Below are positions 36,341-44,587 of a stretch of DNA of 64,000 nt, piece by piece. The notes beneath the pieces are model-generated. The model did not search any database and was not told the origin of the DNA. It saw only the letters and a list, made by a program, of their open reading frames with translations. The number at the start of each line of letters is the position of its first letter. Position 1 is the first letter of the stretch. The DNA is taken from contig NZ_JBCJKP010000001.1 in assembly GCF_039503195.1 (NCBI RefSeq), forward strand, positions 496,001 to 560,000, read 5' to 3'. The position numbers and the translations under genes were made by a program. The stretch comes from Streptomyces mirabilis (GTDB taxonomy: Bacteria; Actinomycetota; Actinomycetes; Streptomycetales; Streptomycetaceae).

Positions 36341-37048
36341 ATGACCGTCTTCCGCCTCAGCCCCGCCGTCGCCGACGCCTTCCCCGACACCCTTGTCGCC
36401 CTGATCACCGCGACCGGCCTGCGCAGCCATGAATCCTGGCCCCACACCACCGCCGCCGTGGAGGAACTGGAGCAGCAACTTGCCGACGGCGCCTGGCAGC
36501 CCGCCGACGAGAACGATCCCCGTATCGAGGCGTGGCACACCGCCTACCGCGCCTTCGGCACCAACCCCCGCCGCATCCGCCCCAGCGTCGACGCGCTCGG
36601 TCGCCGCCTCGCGAAGAAGGGGGAGCTGCCGCGCGTCAACCCGGCCGCCGACTCCTACAACGCCGTCTCCGTCCGCCACGGCCTGCCCGCCGGCGCCTTC
36701 GACCTCGACCACGTCACCGGCGACGTCGAGATCCGCCACGCGGACGGCACCGAGACCTTCACCCCGCTCGGCGATCCCGACACCATCGAGAACCCCAAGC
36801 CGAGCGAGATCATCTACGCCGACACCACCGGCGTCCTGACCCGCCACTGGAACCACCGCGACGCCCACCGCACCCGTGTCACCAAGGACTCCACCCACGT
36901 CACCTTCGTCCTCGAAACCCTCCACGCCACCCGTGACGGCGGCCTTCTCAAGGTCGCAGCCGAGGAGTTGCAGGGCCTGCTCATCCCGCACGTCGAACAG
37001 ACCGCCGTGCACTACCTCAGCCCGGCACACGACCAGGCCACCGCCTGA
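36341..37048 (+). CDS. B3/4-domain protein (phenylalanyl-tRNA-synthetase beta-like editing fold)
   Basis: A 235-residue stand-alone B3/B4 domain. Motifs include WQPADENDPRIEAWHTAYRA, a GTNPRRIRPSVDALGRRLAK stretch and the strand ADSYNAVSVRHGLPAGAFDL. These are characteristic of free B3/4 proteins that resemble the tRNA-editing module of PheT. The end VETLHATRDGGLLKVAAEEL-like part (ETLHATRDGGLLKVAAEELQ) completes the domain. The ATG at 36341 is chosen because family similarity begins there. Trans-editing or tRNA binding is inferred from the fold; most members are uncharacterised. Confidence 0.85.
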   Translation: MTVFRLSPAVADAFPDTLVALITATGLRSHESWPHTTAAVEELEQQLADGAWQPADENDPRIEAWHTAYRAFGTNPRRIRPSVDALGRRLAKKGELPRVNPAADSYNAVSVRHGLPAGAFDLDHVTGDVEIRHADGTETFTPLGDPDTIENPKPSEIIYADTTGVLTRHWNHRDAHRTRVTKDSTHVTFVLETLHATRDGGLLKVAAEELQGLLIPHVEQTAVHYLSPAHDQATA

Positions 37049-37246
37049 AGCCCCCAGGCGAGTCCTTGACCAGCGCCGCGGGTCCCCCCTCACGCAGGGC
37101 TGTTGCGCTCTCATGACACCAATGTGAGGGGTCGGCCTGGGGAGTTGGGGCGATCGGGTCGTCTACGCACCAGACAAAGGCCAACCCCTCTTCAGGGGCA
37201 AGTAGCCAGTAGCGGGGCACGGTCAGTTGCCTCGATCAGACCTCAA
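37049..37246. other. Stretch with a protein-like minus-strand reading
   Basis: On the minus strand MPRYWLLAPEEGLAFVWCVD starts at 37220 and continues DPIAPTPQADPSHWCHE. It could be a short gene or fragment; no family was recognised, so it is not called as a gene. Confidence 0.35.
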
Positions 37247-37412
37247 CTACCGGTTCTTCTCAAGCTCCGCAACCAGCTGTTCGGCGTCCGCCGCGCTGAC
37301 GCGGTGGTTGATCGCGACGGTCGCTCCGTCCTGCGCGAGGCATTCCACGACGCCTTCGCCGATGGCGCGACCCGGCTCCGGCGACCAGCACAGCGTTACT
37401 GGTGAGGTTTCC
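37247..37412 (-). pseudogene. N-terminal fragment of a short-chain dehydrogenase
   Basis: The minus strand reads GRAIGEGVVECLAQDGATVA, then INHRVSAADAEQLVAELEKN before TAG. This is the start of an SDR Rossmann fold. The first strand (AVLVAGAGS) lies in another frame, so there is a frameshift in the cofactor loop, and everything after about 50 residues is missing. Confidence 0.65.
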
Positions 37413-37895
37413 CAGCGCACCAAGGCCGAATTCGCGCGCGCCACATGCCTGTCACCTGCCGAGGTACGGACCCTCGGGCTACGACGCCATGCGCACGGCC
37501 CTCGGCACTCACCCCGAACGAGGACCCCGGCCCGTGTGCGTCCGGTGCCGGCCCCGGGCCATGCGCATCCCGGAAGCCGTCCCCCCGACAGCACCGACAC
37601 CCGCCAGAGAACCACTTGCAAAACAAAACCGCTCGGCCGGTTTCACTATAGCCTCACCCGAGACCCACACAAGAGACCCCAGCACACCCCCACAACCACC
37701 CGACCCCGAGCCTCGCACACCACCCCCAACCCCCGGAAGACACCCGCAGAACGGAATCAAAACCCCCGCTTATCCAGCGAAGATCCCCACCCCACACCCA
37801 CAGCGAACCAATGAATATGCACCCCGCACACCCCCACCCGACCCCCGGACCAACCCCCCGGCCCGCCCCCGCGAAATTCCCCGCCCACCCTTGAA
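37413..37895. other. Noncoding upstream region with strong C bias
   Basis: From about 37600 the + strand becomes poor in G and rich in C and A, although it appears noncoding. This is the same skew as in the downstream AfsA gene. No gene or terminator was recognised. Confidence 0.5.
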
Positions 37896-37919
37896 AAGAA
37901 AACCGGTAGGTTCGTATCT
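37896..37919. promoter_or_regulatory. Autoregulatory element (ARE) for a gamma-butyrolactone receptor
   Basis: The minus strand of these 24 bases fits the ARE consensus remembered for ScbR/ArpA-type receptors at 23 of 24 positions (AGATACGAAC at the left, CGGTTTTCTT at the right). The half-sites AAGAAAACC and GGTTCGTATCTT face each other around GGTA. It lies 54-77 bases upstream of the AfsA-type gene, where a promoter is expected. Confidence 0.8.
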
Positions 37920-37972
37920 TATGACCCTGCACGGTCCATCCCGGCACCTCCCACAGCGCCACGGAGACCCAC

Positions 37973-39133
37973 ATGACCCTGCTCACCGTCCACCAGGACA
38001 ACCACCCCACCCCCGCCACCACGGCAACGGGAACAGGAACGGCAACGGGAACGGGAACGGCAACAGGCCCCCACCCGGCAGCAGAACCAGACCCCGCCAC
38101 GCAGACCAGCACGGAAACAAAAACGGGCACCGACACCCGCGCAAAAACACCCGTCGACCCCGCCCGCATGCCCCGCCTCACCACCACCGTCCCCCGCGAA
38201 TACGTCCACCGCTCCACCCTCGCCGAGGTCTTCCTCACCGGCTGCGAACAAACCGGCAACACCCACTACACCCTCACCGCCCAATGGCCCCGCGCCCACA
38301 CCTTCTTCACCACCCCCGACGGCACCCACCACCACCCCCTCCAAGCCGCAGAAACCATCCGCCAAACCGGCATCTACCTCGCCCACGCCGAACTCGGCAT
38401 CCCCCTCGGCCACCACTTCCTCATGCGCAACCTCCACCTCACCACCCACCCCCAACACCTCACCATCGGCCCCACCCCCACCGACCTCACCCTCACCGCC
38501 ACCTACACCCCCCACCACCCCCACACCAAACGCCCCACCGACTTCACCATGCACATCACCATCACCCGCAACGGCCACCCCACCGCCACCGGCACCGGCC
38601 GCTTCACCTGCCTCACCCCCACCACCTACCAACGCCTCCGCCACCCCCACACCACCACCCCCACAAACACCACAAGCACCACAAGCACCACAGCAGCAGG
38701 CACCACCGCGATCGGCACCAGCACCGCCGGCACCCAACACCAACCCCCCAACCCCCCACCCACCCACTACGGACGCACCCTCCCCCACGACATCGTCCTC
38801 ACCCCCACCCCCCACCCCCACACCTGGCAACTCACCCCCAACCCCCACCACCCCATCCTCTTCGACCACACCACCGACCACATCCCCGGCATGGTCCTCC
38901 TCGAAGCCGCCCACCAAGCCGCCACCGCCCACACCCACCCCACCCCCACAACCCACCCCACCCACCCCACCACCCTCCACGCCACCTTCCACCACTACAC
39001 CGAACACCACACCCCCACCTACATCACCACCCACACCAACACCAACGACCAAACCCCCACCACCCACATCACCGCACACCAAAACAACACCACCGTCTTC
39101 ACCGCACAACTCACCACCCACACCCCCACCTGA
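37973..39133 (+). CDS. AfsA/ScbA-family gamma-butyrolactone biosynthesis protein
   Basis: A 386-residue member of the A-factor synthase family, which condenses a beta-keto acyl chain with dihydroxyacetone phosphate to start gamma-butyrolactone signals. It has two hot-dog repeats: the first has YVHRSTLAEVFLTG and LQAAETIRQTGIYLAHAELG; the second has FDHTTDHIPGMVLLEAAHQA, each with the conserved acidic residue. A 45-residue N-terminal tail contains a six-base repeat giving Gly-Thr-Ala-Thr. Codon use is extreme, nearly always ending in C, with almost no G on this strand. An ARE lies upstream. No receptor gene is adjacent, which is unusual because afsA-like genes are often beside one. Confidence 0.88.
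   Translation: MTLLTVHQDNHPTPATTATGTGTATGTGTATGPHPAAEPDPATQTSTETKTGTDTRAKTPVDPARMPRLTTTVPREYVHRSTLAEVFLTGCEQTGNTHYTLTAQWPRAHTFFTTPDGTHHHPLQAAETIRQTGIYLAHAELGIPLGHHFLMRNLHLTTHPQHLTIGPTPTDLTLTATYTPHHPHTKRPTDFTMHITITRNGHPTATGTGRFTCLTPTTYQRLRHPHTTTPTNTTSTTSTTAAGTTAIGTSTAGTQHQPPNPPPTHYGRTLPHDIVLTPTPHPHTWQLTPNPHHPILFDHTTDHIPGMVLLEAAHQAATAHTHPTPTTHPTHPTTLHATFHHYTEHHTPTYITTHTNTNDQTPTTHITAHQNNTTVFTAQLTTHTPT
38021..38067 (+). repeat. Six-base tandem repeat in the AfsA N-terminal tail
   Basis: Degenerate ACGGCA/ACGGGA/ACAGGA units are repeated about eight times, encoding Thr-Ala/Thr-Gly pairs. The number of units may vary between strains. Confidence 0.7.
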
Positions 39134-39407
39134 GAAGTTCTGACGAGACAGGAACTCAGCTTCGGTTCGGGCATGGTCGGAGTCCGGTGTGGCTCCACTG
39201 GCCTGGCATGCTGTTTGTACAGATGTCCACGCGGCGCCGATGGATTGCTGAGACAGTGCGCACCTTCCTGCGTCATGCCATGACCGCGAGCCGACCGCGC
39301 TCGTGACCCGGCTCGCGGAGATCACCGAACGGCACGTCGCCGACCAGGACCTCGAGTTGGAGACCGTTCGGCACATTCTGGACCGGGCAGCACTGACGCT
39401 GCGGCCC
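39134..39407. other. Stretch between AfsA gene and VOC gene
   Basis: The + frame near 39303-39410 reads LAEITERHVADQDLELETVR, helical and protein-like, but it is a short tail with no start. Not recognised. Confidence 0.35.
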
Positions 39408-40211
39408 TCAGCCCGTCCTTCGCGTGGTCACAAAGAAACGGGCTCCGTCGGGGTCGGTGAGGATGGCCTCGGTCGAGCCGAGTCCCTGCTGGTGGGCCGT
39501 GCCGCCGTGGGCGCGGGCGGCGCGGGCGGCGGCCTCGACGTCGTCGACGGTGAAGTGGATCTGCCAGTGCGGCCGGATGGTCGGGTCGGGCGCGGCCTCG
39601 ACCGCGCCGGAGTGGATACGGGCCACGACGTCGCCCCGGCTGCGCAGCACGACCTCGTTGTCCTCGTAGCGCACCTCGCAGGACCGGGGGTCCGAGGACG
39701 CCCACTCCAGGACCTCCGCGTAGAAGATGGCGGCGTCGAAGGCGTCGCGGGTGTGCAGCCGCACGAAGACCGGTGCCGCCCGGCGCCACTCCTCCCAGCC
39801 GGCCACCAGCTCGCCCTCCCAGATGCCGAACACCGCTCCGTCCCGGTCGGCCAGCAGCGCCGCCCGGCCCGGCGGGAACGAGATCGGCCCCACCGCGGTC
39901 GTACCCCCGCGCTCCTGGCTACGCGACACGGTCTCGTCCGCACTCGCCACCGCGAAATACGGAGTCCACACGACGACCGTGTTGACCCCGAAGTGCACCT
40001 CCGAAACCCCTGCGACCGGGACCCCGTGCACGCTCGCAACACGGTACTGGTCGCCCACCGTACTGCTCGTGCGCCACTCCCAGCCCAGCACGGCGCGGTA
40101 GAAGTCCTCCGCCGCCCGCAGATCGCGCGTGGTCAGACTCGCCCAGCAGGGGGCCCCGAACACCGAGTGACTGGCGGTGACCTCACCGTGCAGTGCTGCG
40201 TCGCTCTTCAT
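39408..40211 (-). CDS. VOC family protein with two glyoxalase-like domains
   Basis: A 267-residue protein with two VOC modules. Module one starts SVFGAPCWASLTTRDLRAAE and ends FGIWEGEL. Module two starts RRAAPVFVRLHTRDAFDAAI and ends LTDPDGARFFVTTR. This two-domain form is common in actinomycetes (27 kDa antigen-like) with no fixed substrate. The ATG at 40211 is chosen because it begins at the domain edge; a GAGG directly abuts it and GGCGG lies upstream. Likely a resistance or small-molecule-binding protein. Confidence 0.85.
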   Translation of the reverse strand: MKSDAALHGEVTASHSVFGAPCWASLTTRDLRAAEDFYRAVLGWEWRTSSTVGDQYRVASVHGVPVAGVSEVHFGVNTVVVWTPYFAVASADETVSRSQERGGTTAVGPISFPPGRAALLADRDGAVFGIWEGELVAGWEEWRRAAPVFVRLHTRDAFDAAIFYAEVLEWASSDPRSCEVRYEDNEVVLRSRGDVVARIHSGAVEAAPDPTIRPHWQIHFTVDDVEAAARAARAHGGTAHQQGLGSTEAILTDPDGARFFVTTRRTG

Positions 40212-40532
40212 CCTCGTACCGCCTGACCTGCCTGACACCACTGCCATCAAGGGGCGTGGACCGACCCAGGGACCCGGTGCCCGCCCAAAAGCCGGGTGCC
40301 CCTTCGAGCGCACGGCAACCGGCTGCTCCACGCTCACCGCGCGGCGACCGCCGCCAGACGCGTCGCACCCCCTGCCGTGGCGGGCAACAGACCGAGGCGG
40401 TCGGGGCTGTCCCGGCCGCCTCGAATCGGCTCACGCAGCCACACCGCAGGTGGTGCCGACCGTCGAGATCTTCGGACTCGGCGTTCTCTCAGCTCGTGCG
40501 TCCCGTCGAATGTGTCGCCGGAGCGAGCAGTC

Positions 40533-40706
40533 CTACCGGCCGGTCCTCTTCACACGGCCCGCCGCCTTGTCCGCGGTCTCCTGCGTCTTACCGGCGATCT
40601 GCTCACCATGGCCCTCGACCTGCATGCCCTCGTCGTCCATGGCCTTGCCGGTGGTCTCTTTCAGCTTTCCTTTGACCTGCTTGGCCTTTGCCTTCGCCTT
40701 GCTCAT
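40533..40706 (-). CDS. CsbD family stress protein
   Basis: A 57-residue protein. The sequence begins MSKAKAKAKQVKGKLKETTG and continues KAMDDEGMQVEGHGEQIAGK with the terminal KTQETADKAAGRVK pattern. This is the small charged helical CsbD family, often induced by osmotic or general stress under sigma-B-like control. TGGAGGG lies 10 bases before the ATG. Function is not established. The gene is short and convergent with nothing; it stands alone. Confidence 0.9.
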   Translation of the reverse strand: MSKAKAKAKQVKGKLKETTGKAMDDEGMQVEGHGEQIAGKTQETADKAAGRVKRTGR

Positions 40707-41036
40707 GATCCGTTGCCCTCCAGTGAGGCTCGAATTGGTGCTTAAACCATGCGCTGGGCACGACGGCTCCGCAACCTAGCCGCAAGGCGGTCGAGCAGCC
40801 GTGTCCGCGGAATGTGGCAGTACCAAGAAATGTCAGGACGAAACAGATCGAGGGCGAGACGAGGAAGATTCCCCGGCAAAGTCCTGGCCTACCAACCCAT
40901 ACAGCGGTCAGGCCGGCGAGCGAACAGCTTCGCCGCAAGGCCCGGGAGACAGGGTGGAAGCGTTCTCGCCCGGCGGATACGGGTCACGTCCGCCGGCTTG
41001 GTGTATCGACGACCACTCGGTGATCTCATTTTGAGG
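40707..41036. other. Upstream region of the CsbD gene
   Basis: No gene recognised. The promoter of csbD must lie near 40720-40800 on the minus strand, but I found no clear GGGTA-type sigma-B box. Confidence 0.4.
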
Positions 41037-41219
41037 CTATGCAGTGCGTTCGGCGGGTAGGACGGGCCTCGTCCGTTTCGACTCGATCGGGTGGAGGCGG
41101 GCCCTCCTGAGCAGGTCGAGTCCCATACAGCGGCAAGCCGCAGTCCGTTCGCCGTTCTGCTCGGCCAGCACGGCACCAACCAGGCGGGTGAGGGCAGTAC
41201 GGTCGGGAAAGATATCGGC
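41037..41219 (-). pseudogene. C-terminal remnant of an IS256-family transposase
   Basis: The minus strand reads DIFPDRTALTRLVGAVLAEQ and ends with a YMGLDLLRRARLHPIES-like stretch (CRCMGLDLLRRARLHPIESK). This is the end of IS256-type transposases. No catalytic part remains. The IS256 N-terminal remnant at 22250 is a separate copy. Confidence 0.7.
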
Positions 41220-41502
41220 CACGTCGGTGCTCCGCTGAATCCCAGCGGGACGTTGGCCGCGAACGACGATCCGCCCGGGCGGCGGATCGCCGTTCCCTGC
41301 CCTGCTCCGCAGGAGTCCGATTCCTCTCCGCCCTGAAGAGCGGAGTATCCACGGAAGGATCAGAGGAACGCCAAGAACGTGGACCGCGGCTCAGGACGAC
41401 CAGGGAGTCCGTGCGAGATACGAGGCGACCGCCGCCTCATAGGGGGTGGCGGTCTCACTCGCCGCGTTCATACTCTGGGTGAAATCCGATGGAGTACGGA
41501 CC
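41220..41502. other. Intergenic stretch
   Basis: Nothing recognised between the IS256 fragment and the membrane protein. Confidence 0.35.
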
Positions 41503-42219
41503 CTAGTGCAGGACACTGACGGCGCGGGCGATCACGAGGAGCGAGGTCAACAGGGCGGAAACACTCTGGATGCTCATCATGATCTTGGCTCTCGTCGACA
41601 GCGGCATGGTGTCGGTCGGACTGAATGCGGTGGAGTTCGTGACCGACACATACAGGTAGTCCACGAGAGTCGGAACCCAGTCGGACGTGCCACTGGCGCC
41701 ATCGGCGACTTCCTCCACGGCGTCGTCGTTCTCGTCCTGCGAGAATCGGAAGTCCGCCATGGGCAATGCGCCGCGGGACTCCTGGGTGCGGCTGACAGGG
41801 CCGCCCCGGTCCAGTTCCCAGTAGGCCAACCCGAAGACGATGACGTTGGTGAGCCAGACCTGCAAGGCTGCCAGCAGCAATGACCGGCCGTCCTTCACCC
41901 CGGCGTACACCAACTCGTGAATCAGGATGCCCAGCGCCACCAGATTGCCCGTCGCGATGATGGCTACGAGCAGCAGGGACAGGACGCGGAAGGCTCGGGT
42001 CTGGCGGGTCAGGCGCCTCGGGTTGATCGCGATGAGCGGTACGAGCAGAATCAATTCCAGAGCGGGCAGCACGTAGCGAGGTGCGATCAGCAGCCGCTGC
42101 GGCAAACCCAGGTACAGCGTGATCGCGGCGAGTGTCGCGATCACGCCGGGCAGGCGTGCTTCCCCTCGACGTTCGTGCCGAGGGTGTCTCGTCCGGGCCT
42201 CTGCGCGCGAGTACGGCAC
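41503..42219 (-). CDS. Multi-pass membrane protein with TNxTAFSPTD motif
   Basis: A 238-residue protein with about five hydrophobic segments: LPGVIATLAAITLYLGL, LPALELILLVPLIAI, FRVLSLLLVAIIATGNLVAL, VWLTNVIVFGLAYWEL and IMMSIQSVSALLTSLLVI. The stretch YVSVTNSTAFSPTDTMPLST before the last segment is the conserved signature of an uncharacterised actinobacterial membrane family and is reminiscent of pore loops. The ATG at 42219 begins MPYSRAEARTRHPRHERRGE, a basic cytosolic tail. Function unknown. Confidence 0.8.
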   Translation of the reverse strand: MPYSRAEARTRHPRHERRGEARLPGVIATLAAITLYLGLPQRLLIAPRYVLPALELILLVPLIAINPRRLTRQTRAFRVLSLLLVAIIATGNLVALGILIHELVYAGVKDGRSLLLAALQVWLTNVIVFGLAYWELDRGGPVSRTQESRGALPMADFRFSQDENDDAVEEVADGASGTSDWVPTLVDYLYVSVTNSTAFSPTDTMPLSTRAKIMMSIQSVSALLTSLLVIARAVSVLH

Positions 42220-42987
42220 GTCCCGCCCCCTCCCTCACGTCTTATGAACAACGCACCGAAATTCTAACCACACGGCAAAAACCAACGGGGCTGCATTTCA
42301 GCGTGTTCGCCATCGCGACCAATCTGTCGTGGCGTCTGATCGCGTTTCTGTGACACTCCATCCCGTCACCTACCGCAATATAGTGCCGCCCTGGAATTTC
42401 TCGAACTGCTCGGAATCTGTTCCATTCCTCGACCGTCGGAGGGGCATGGAGCGAGGATCTAAGGGATGCCGAAACCAGAACGGCATGTACGACATGCCGG
42501 AGCACCGCCCGGTGTGGAAGATCCTGCCAGTAGTACGTGTCGTGTGACGGTCGCGCTGATGATCCTTCGGCGTCCTCGCCCCTGCGATCTGGCTGATCAG
42601 CTCCGCCGGATTCGCGTTCTGTGGTGCGAATTTGGCCTCATCCAACACGGCCTACGACACGATGTCCGGGGGCGTTGTCTGCCTGGTGTGTGATGAATCA
42701 GCAACCTGGCGGTCCTGTTGGGTCTGGAGTTCGACGCCGAGACGCTCCGCCCCCGGCGGCCACCCGCCGGGGGCGGAGCGCTGTGCCCAGCCGCGTGACA
42801 CCCACGTGGGACGAGGAAGACGTACGCCGACTCGGCGACACTTGCATGCCAGTCCCGGAGTGCGTGGCCCCTCGGGCCAGTTCGCATGCACTGCCCTGAA
42901 CTGCTCTGTTCGGGGTACTCGCTCCTTCACTGACTGCCGGGTCTCGTCGCAGGGCCTCGGCAGTGACCGAGGAGACAGGCGGGAGGT
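42220..42987. other. About 770 bases with a protein-like remnant and a hairpin
   Basis: The + strand near 42556-42690 reads LAPAIWLISSAGFAFCGANL, a membrane-like piece in a frame that soon breaks. A strong hairpin lies at 42744-42779. No intact gene. Confidence 0.4.
42744..42779. terminator. Perfect 16-base-pair hairpin
   Basis: GCTCCGCCCCCGGCGG and its exact complement flank a CCAC loop. No T-run follows. It is a probable terminator after the membrane-like remnant upstream. Confidence 0.65.
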
Positions 42988-43319
42988 GATGGCCGTGTCG
43001 ACTGTGCGGCCGCACGCCGACGAGCCCGGTGAACAGGCACGGGGGTCCGGGTCGGATGAGGTGGGAGAGCTGGTGCACCGGGCCGCGCGGCAGCTGACCG
43101 AGCTGGTCCGGGGCGAACTCCGCCTGGCGCAGACGGAGATGAAGAGCAGGGCAGGCGCTAGGGCGCGAGCGGCGGACTGTTCGGAGGCGCCGGGGTTTGG
43201 GAGCCATGGCCCTGACCGGGAAGAAACAGGTCGCTCAGGCGGCGCCGCCCATGCCGGAGCAGACAATCGAAAATGTGAAGGCCGATGTGGCCGAGATCAA
43301 GAGGAGTGCCCAGCGATGA
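42988..43319 (+). pseudogene. Phage-holin-family (DUF1469-like) gene with its membrane region deleted
   Basis: The first frame reads MAVSTVRPHADEPGEQARGS, then LVHRAARQLTELVRGELRLA, the cytosolic head of Actinobacteriophage-holin-type proteins. The two hydrophobic segments that should follow are absent. A different frame resumes at LTGKKQVAQAAPPMPEQTIE, ending ADVAEIKRSAQR and a TGA that overlaps the next gene by 4 bases. It is an internal deletion that removed the membrane part. Confidence 0.7.
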
Positions 43320-43765
43320 GCAACCCGTCCGACCACGAGCAGACCGCTTCCCCTCCTGACGAACTGCGTGAGCAGGTCGAGCAGACCCGTGCCGAGCTCG
43401 GGGAGACGATCCAGACACTGGCCGACAAGGCCGCCGTCAAAGCCCGGACCAAGGAGAAGACCGCCGAGGTCAAGGAGCAGGTTGTGGCCAAGGCCGGTGA
43501 GCTGAAGGCCAAGGCTGCCCAGGCCGCGCACTCGGTCCAGGACAAGCTGCCCGACCAGGTCAAGGACAAGGCGGCGCAGACCGCCGGACAGGTCCGGGAG
43601 AAGACCGCGCAAGCCGGGAACGTGTGGGAGGAGAAGGCTCCCGAGCCGGTGCGGCAGCAAGCCGCTCAGGGTGCCCGGATGGTGAGGGACAACCGCAAGC
43701 TGCTGCTGGCGGCCGCGGGCGCAACGGCCCTCGCTTGGCTGGCGTTCCATCGCAGGAAGGGCTAG
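43316..43765 (+). CDS. DUF3618 family protein
   Basis: A 149-residue protein. The start SPPDELREQVEQTRAELGET is the DUF3618 signature, followed by a long Lys/Ala/Gln-rich helix (residues 35-120) and a C-terminal hydrophobic segment LLLAAAGATALAWLAF near residues 127-143. It is probably a membrane-tethered coiled-coil, associated with envelope stress; the exact role is unknown. The ATG overlaps the holin-like stop (ATGA), which preserves the usual gene pair even though the partner is broken. Confidence 0.88.
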   Translation: MSNPSDHEQTASPPDELREQVEQTRAELGETIQTLADKAAVKARTKEKTAEVKEQVVAKAGELKAKAAQAAHSVQDKLPDQVKDKAAQTAGQVREKTAQAGNVWEEKAPEPVRQQAAQGARMVRDNRKLLLAAAGATALAWLAFHRRKG

Positions 43766-43810
43766 GCAACCCTTGTCGCCCTACGCCACGCCCATCAGCG
43801 ACGCCTGATC

Positions 43811-43845
43811 GCCCGTGCCCGCCGCTCGGTTCGGCGGGCACGGGC
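43811..43845. terminator. Perfect 14-base-pair hairpin
   Basis: GCCCGTGCCCGCCG and its complement flank a 7-base loop between the convergent DUF3618 and HAD genes. It is a likely bidirectional terminator. Confidence 0.7.
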
Positions 43846-43896
43846 TGGCATCAATCAGCGAAGTGTCCCGTTTGCTGCCCCCTTTTGGAGCTCCGG

Positions 43897-44568
43897 TCAG
43901 TCCCGGTCGGCAAAGGCGCTGCTGTCCAAGTGTTCCAGGAGGTCGGCGGGGTCGCGGTACACCGCGCGGGCGCCGGCTGCCTCCAGGTCCGCGCGCGGGA
44001 TCCCGCCGGACAGGACCGCGACGGGGACCACGCCGTCCCGCACGGCGGCTTTCATGTCCCAGACGGTGTCGCCGACGAACACGGCTCGTTCGCTCGGTAC
44101 GCCGGCGAGTTCCCTGGCCTGTGCGACGGGGTCAGGGGCGGGTTTGCCGTCGGCGACGTCGTCCGCACTGGCTGACCCGAGGATGACGTCGTCCGCGTCG
44201 ATGGCACTTCGTAGCGCTGCGAGCTCCGCGCCGCCCGCCGAGGTGGCCAGTACGATCTCCCAGCCTCGCGCGGCCAGAGCGCGCAGCAGGTCGGCCGACG
44301 AGTCCAGTGACGGCAGTCGCTCGAAGTACGTGGCGTAGAGGGCGTGGTGGGCCGCGGTGAGCTGCTCGTCGTCGTCAGGGTCGCGGTCGTCGCCGAGCAG
44401 GTGGTCGATCAGGTCGCCGCCACTGAGGCCCACGGCCCGGTGGATCTCACGCATGGGGACGTGGTGACCGGCCTGCCGAAATGCCTCCCACCAGGTGACG
44501 ACATGCAGGTGATTGCTGTCGACAAGTGTTCCGTCGACATCGAAGATCGCAGCACGTTTCGTGGTCAT
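43897..44568 (-). CDS. HAD-family hydrolase, phosphoglycolate-phosphatase-like
   Basis: A 223-residue haloacid-dehalogenase phosphatase. Motif I is FDVDGTLVDSN, motif II ATSAGGAELAALR, motif III lysine in DGKPAPDPVA, and motif IV GDTVWDMKAAVR. The cap domain is the beta-PGM/Gph type between motifs I and II. It begins 19 bases downstream of the F420 oxidoreductase stop on the same strand, so they may be co-transcribed. Substrate unknown. Confidence 0.9.
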   Translation of the reverse strand: MTTKRAAIFDVDGTLVDSNHLHVVTWWEAFRQAGHHVPMREIHRAVGLSGGDLIDHLLGDDRDPDDDEQLTAAHHALYATYFERLPSLDSSADLLRALAARGWEIVLATSAGGAELAALRSAIDADDVILGSASADDVADGKPAPDPVAQARELAGVPSERAVFVGDTVWDMKAAVRDGVVPVAVLSGGIPRADLEAAGARAVYRDPADLLEHLDSSAFADRD

Positions 44569-44587
44569 CTCAGGCGTCCTCGGCCTT

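Noticed and set aside
37402..39306. Long + strand frame of about 634 codons in another phase, rich in Pro, His and Arg
   Set aside because: It overlaps the AfsA gene in a different frame and consists of low-complexity HPPP-type sequence created by the C skew.
37919..39376. Long minus-strand open frame of about 485 codons opposite the AfsA gene, rich in Gly and Val
   Set aside because: It is a mirror of the C-rich sense gene: GGN codons from CC-rich DNA. No family, start signal or independent composition was seen.
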